Below are positions 4,520-5,382 of a DNA stretch of 5,382 bases, piece after piece. The notes beneath the pieces are model-generated. The model had not been told where the DNA came from and did not search any database. It was given only the letters and a program-made list of their open reading frames with translations. The first letter of the stretch is position 1; the number at the start of each line of letters is the position of its first letter. A program made the position numbers and the translations under genes. The stretch lies in assembly GCA_964542055.1 (NCBI GenBank), contig CAZITB010000158.1, forward strand, positions 1-5,382, given 5' to 3'. The stretch comes from CAZITB01 sp964542055 (GTDB lineage: Bacteria; Planctomycetota; Phycisphaerae; Sedimentisphaerales; CAMDDF01).

Positions 4520-5382
4520 ATGGCAATAATTAGGCACATTCAGGAAGAACCTCGCGAAAATGATGGAAAGTTATGGAATAAAAAGGAGTTGATTGAAGTC
4601 TGCCAGTTATACTTTACTGAAAAAAATAAGCTTCATGAGCACAATCCCGAGATACAGAAGCTTGCCCTTTCTCTAAAAAGAAAGACTCGTGCTGTAGAAG
4701 CCCAGATGCAAATGTTTCGTAACCTTGATCGCGGAGGAAACTATAGTCACGGGAATATGAATAAATTATGTAGAGAGGTTTGGAATGAAATGATGAAACC
4801 AAGTGGCGGTATTGTAGCCCAAAATGATTTCTTGAAAGAATTATTATCCTTACAGCAAGATGGCAAAAAATCAATTAGTTGTCCCACTCATTGGGTTTCA
4901 CAAGAACCCCTTCTTGAAGTTGATACAAATCTGGATTCTATTATTGAAAGCTTGATAGAAAATTGTTGTAAGAATGGAAATAATAACATTGGTCGTTGGC
5001 ATTTTTTTGTGGGGTCCCCTGGTAACGGTAAATCTGCTGCTGTCGGAAAATTTGTTAGGGCTTTAATAAGGGACAAAGGGTGCCGAATATATGATGAGTC
5101 AGGCACACCCATACAAGAACTAAATCCGAATAAGATTCCATATGAACTAAATGTTTTTGAAGGTGACAATAAGTTTTCGACAATCAAAATAGTACAAGAT
5201 GCATCAGTGGTTAAGCTCCCTTTCTCTGCTGACATTGATCCGGCAAAAGATTTAGTTGATACTATCAAAGAAGCATGGGAAAAAGGGCTTTCTTTGGTGA
5301 TTTGTACAAATCGTGGGGTGCTCGAAAAGGCTCATAGCGATTGTCACCTTGATTCTTCGCTTAATCATGAGCCTTGGTATAA
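4520..5382 (+). CDS. P-loop ATPase with restriction-type N-terminal domain (partial, 3' end outside window)
   Basis: An uninterrupted frame of 287 codons runs from the ATG at 4520 past the window end. AGGGGAG (4504-4510) lies 9 bases upstream, and the methyltransferase stop is 3 nt away, so the two genes are one translational unit. Residues about 18-92 (LWNKKELIEVCQLYFTEKNK; HNPEIQKLA; AVEAQMQMFRNLD; NKLCREVWNEM) match the pattern of a small domain known at the N-terminus of many predicted HNH restriction endonucleases. A P-loop NTPase domain follows: Walker A GSPGNGKS at 165-172 with Lys171, a candidate Walker B IKIVQD ending at Asp227, and a strand ending in CTNRG (262-266) like an AAA-type sensor-1 Asn. 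The substrate and partners are unknown. By context it would be the motor or switch subunit of a methylation-dependent defence system. No nuclease motif is visible in the part present. Confidence 0.85.
   Translation, partial: MAIIRHIQEEPRENDGKLWNKKELIEVCQLYFTEKNKLHEHNPEIQKLALSLKRKTRAVEAQMQMFRNLDRGGNYSHGNMNKLCREVWNEMMKPSGGIVAQNDFLKELLSLQQDGKKSISCPTHWVSQEPLLEVDTNLDSIIESLIENCCKNGNNNIGRWHFFVGSPGNGKSAAVGKFVRALIRDKGCRIYDESGTPIQELNPNKIPYELNVFEGDNKFSTIKIVQDASVVKLPFSADIDPAKDLVDTIKEAWEKGLSLVICTNRGVLEKAHSDCHLDSSLNHEPWY

Noticed and set aside
4614..5268. Two minus-strand ORFs (4614-4874 and 4888-5268)
   Set aside because: They are shadows of the partial ATPase gene, which is open on the + strand to the window end and carries a Walker A motif.

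Overview
The window is a moderately AT-rich bacterial segment, apparently accessory DNA: a defence-type gene group next to recombination genes and several gene remnants. Shine-Dalgarno sites, a TTG start, a near-consensus sigma70-type promoter and Gram-negative-like small membrane proteins suggest a proteobacterium or a Desulfobacterota-like organism. That taxonomic guess is inference only.

Left part (1-1727). The left edge holds the 3' part of a small membrane-protein gene on the + strand, split between two reading frames around a run of ten T. Converging on it from the minus strand is a two-gene unit: a short tyrosine recombinase with essentially only a catalytic domain (1655-1029), overlapped by a cytoplasmic Sel1-repeat protein (1057-362).

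Middle part (1728-2597). There is no convincing intact gene here. It holds a symmetrical array of six TGTCC-type boxes with a 9-bp period (three per arm, inverted), a minus-strand open stretch broken by one in-frame TGA, and a 48-residue membrane fragment resembling the start of a CPBP-family protease. A near-consensus promoter (2472-2500) follows. The region reads as a junction or scar between the recombinase side and the defence-type operon.

Right part (2598-5382). Downstream of the promoter are three + strand genes: a 98-residue protein of unknown function, a complete DNA cytosine-5 methyltransferase of 509 residues, and, 3 nt later, the first 287 codons of a P-loop ATPase that runs off the window. 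The N-terminus of the ATPase resembles the small domain found at the start of many predicted HNH restriction endonucleases. The pair is therefore best read as the beginning of a methylation-dependent restriction or anti-phage system whose nuclease or helicase parts would lie beyond position 5382. I cannot assign it to a named system from this sequence alone.
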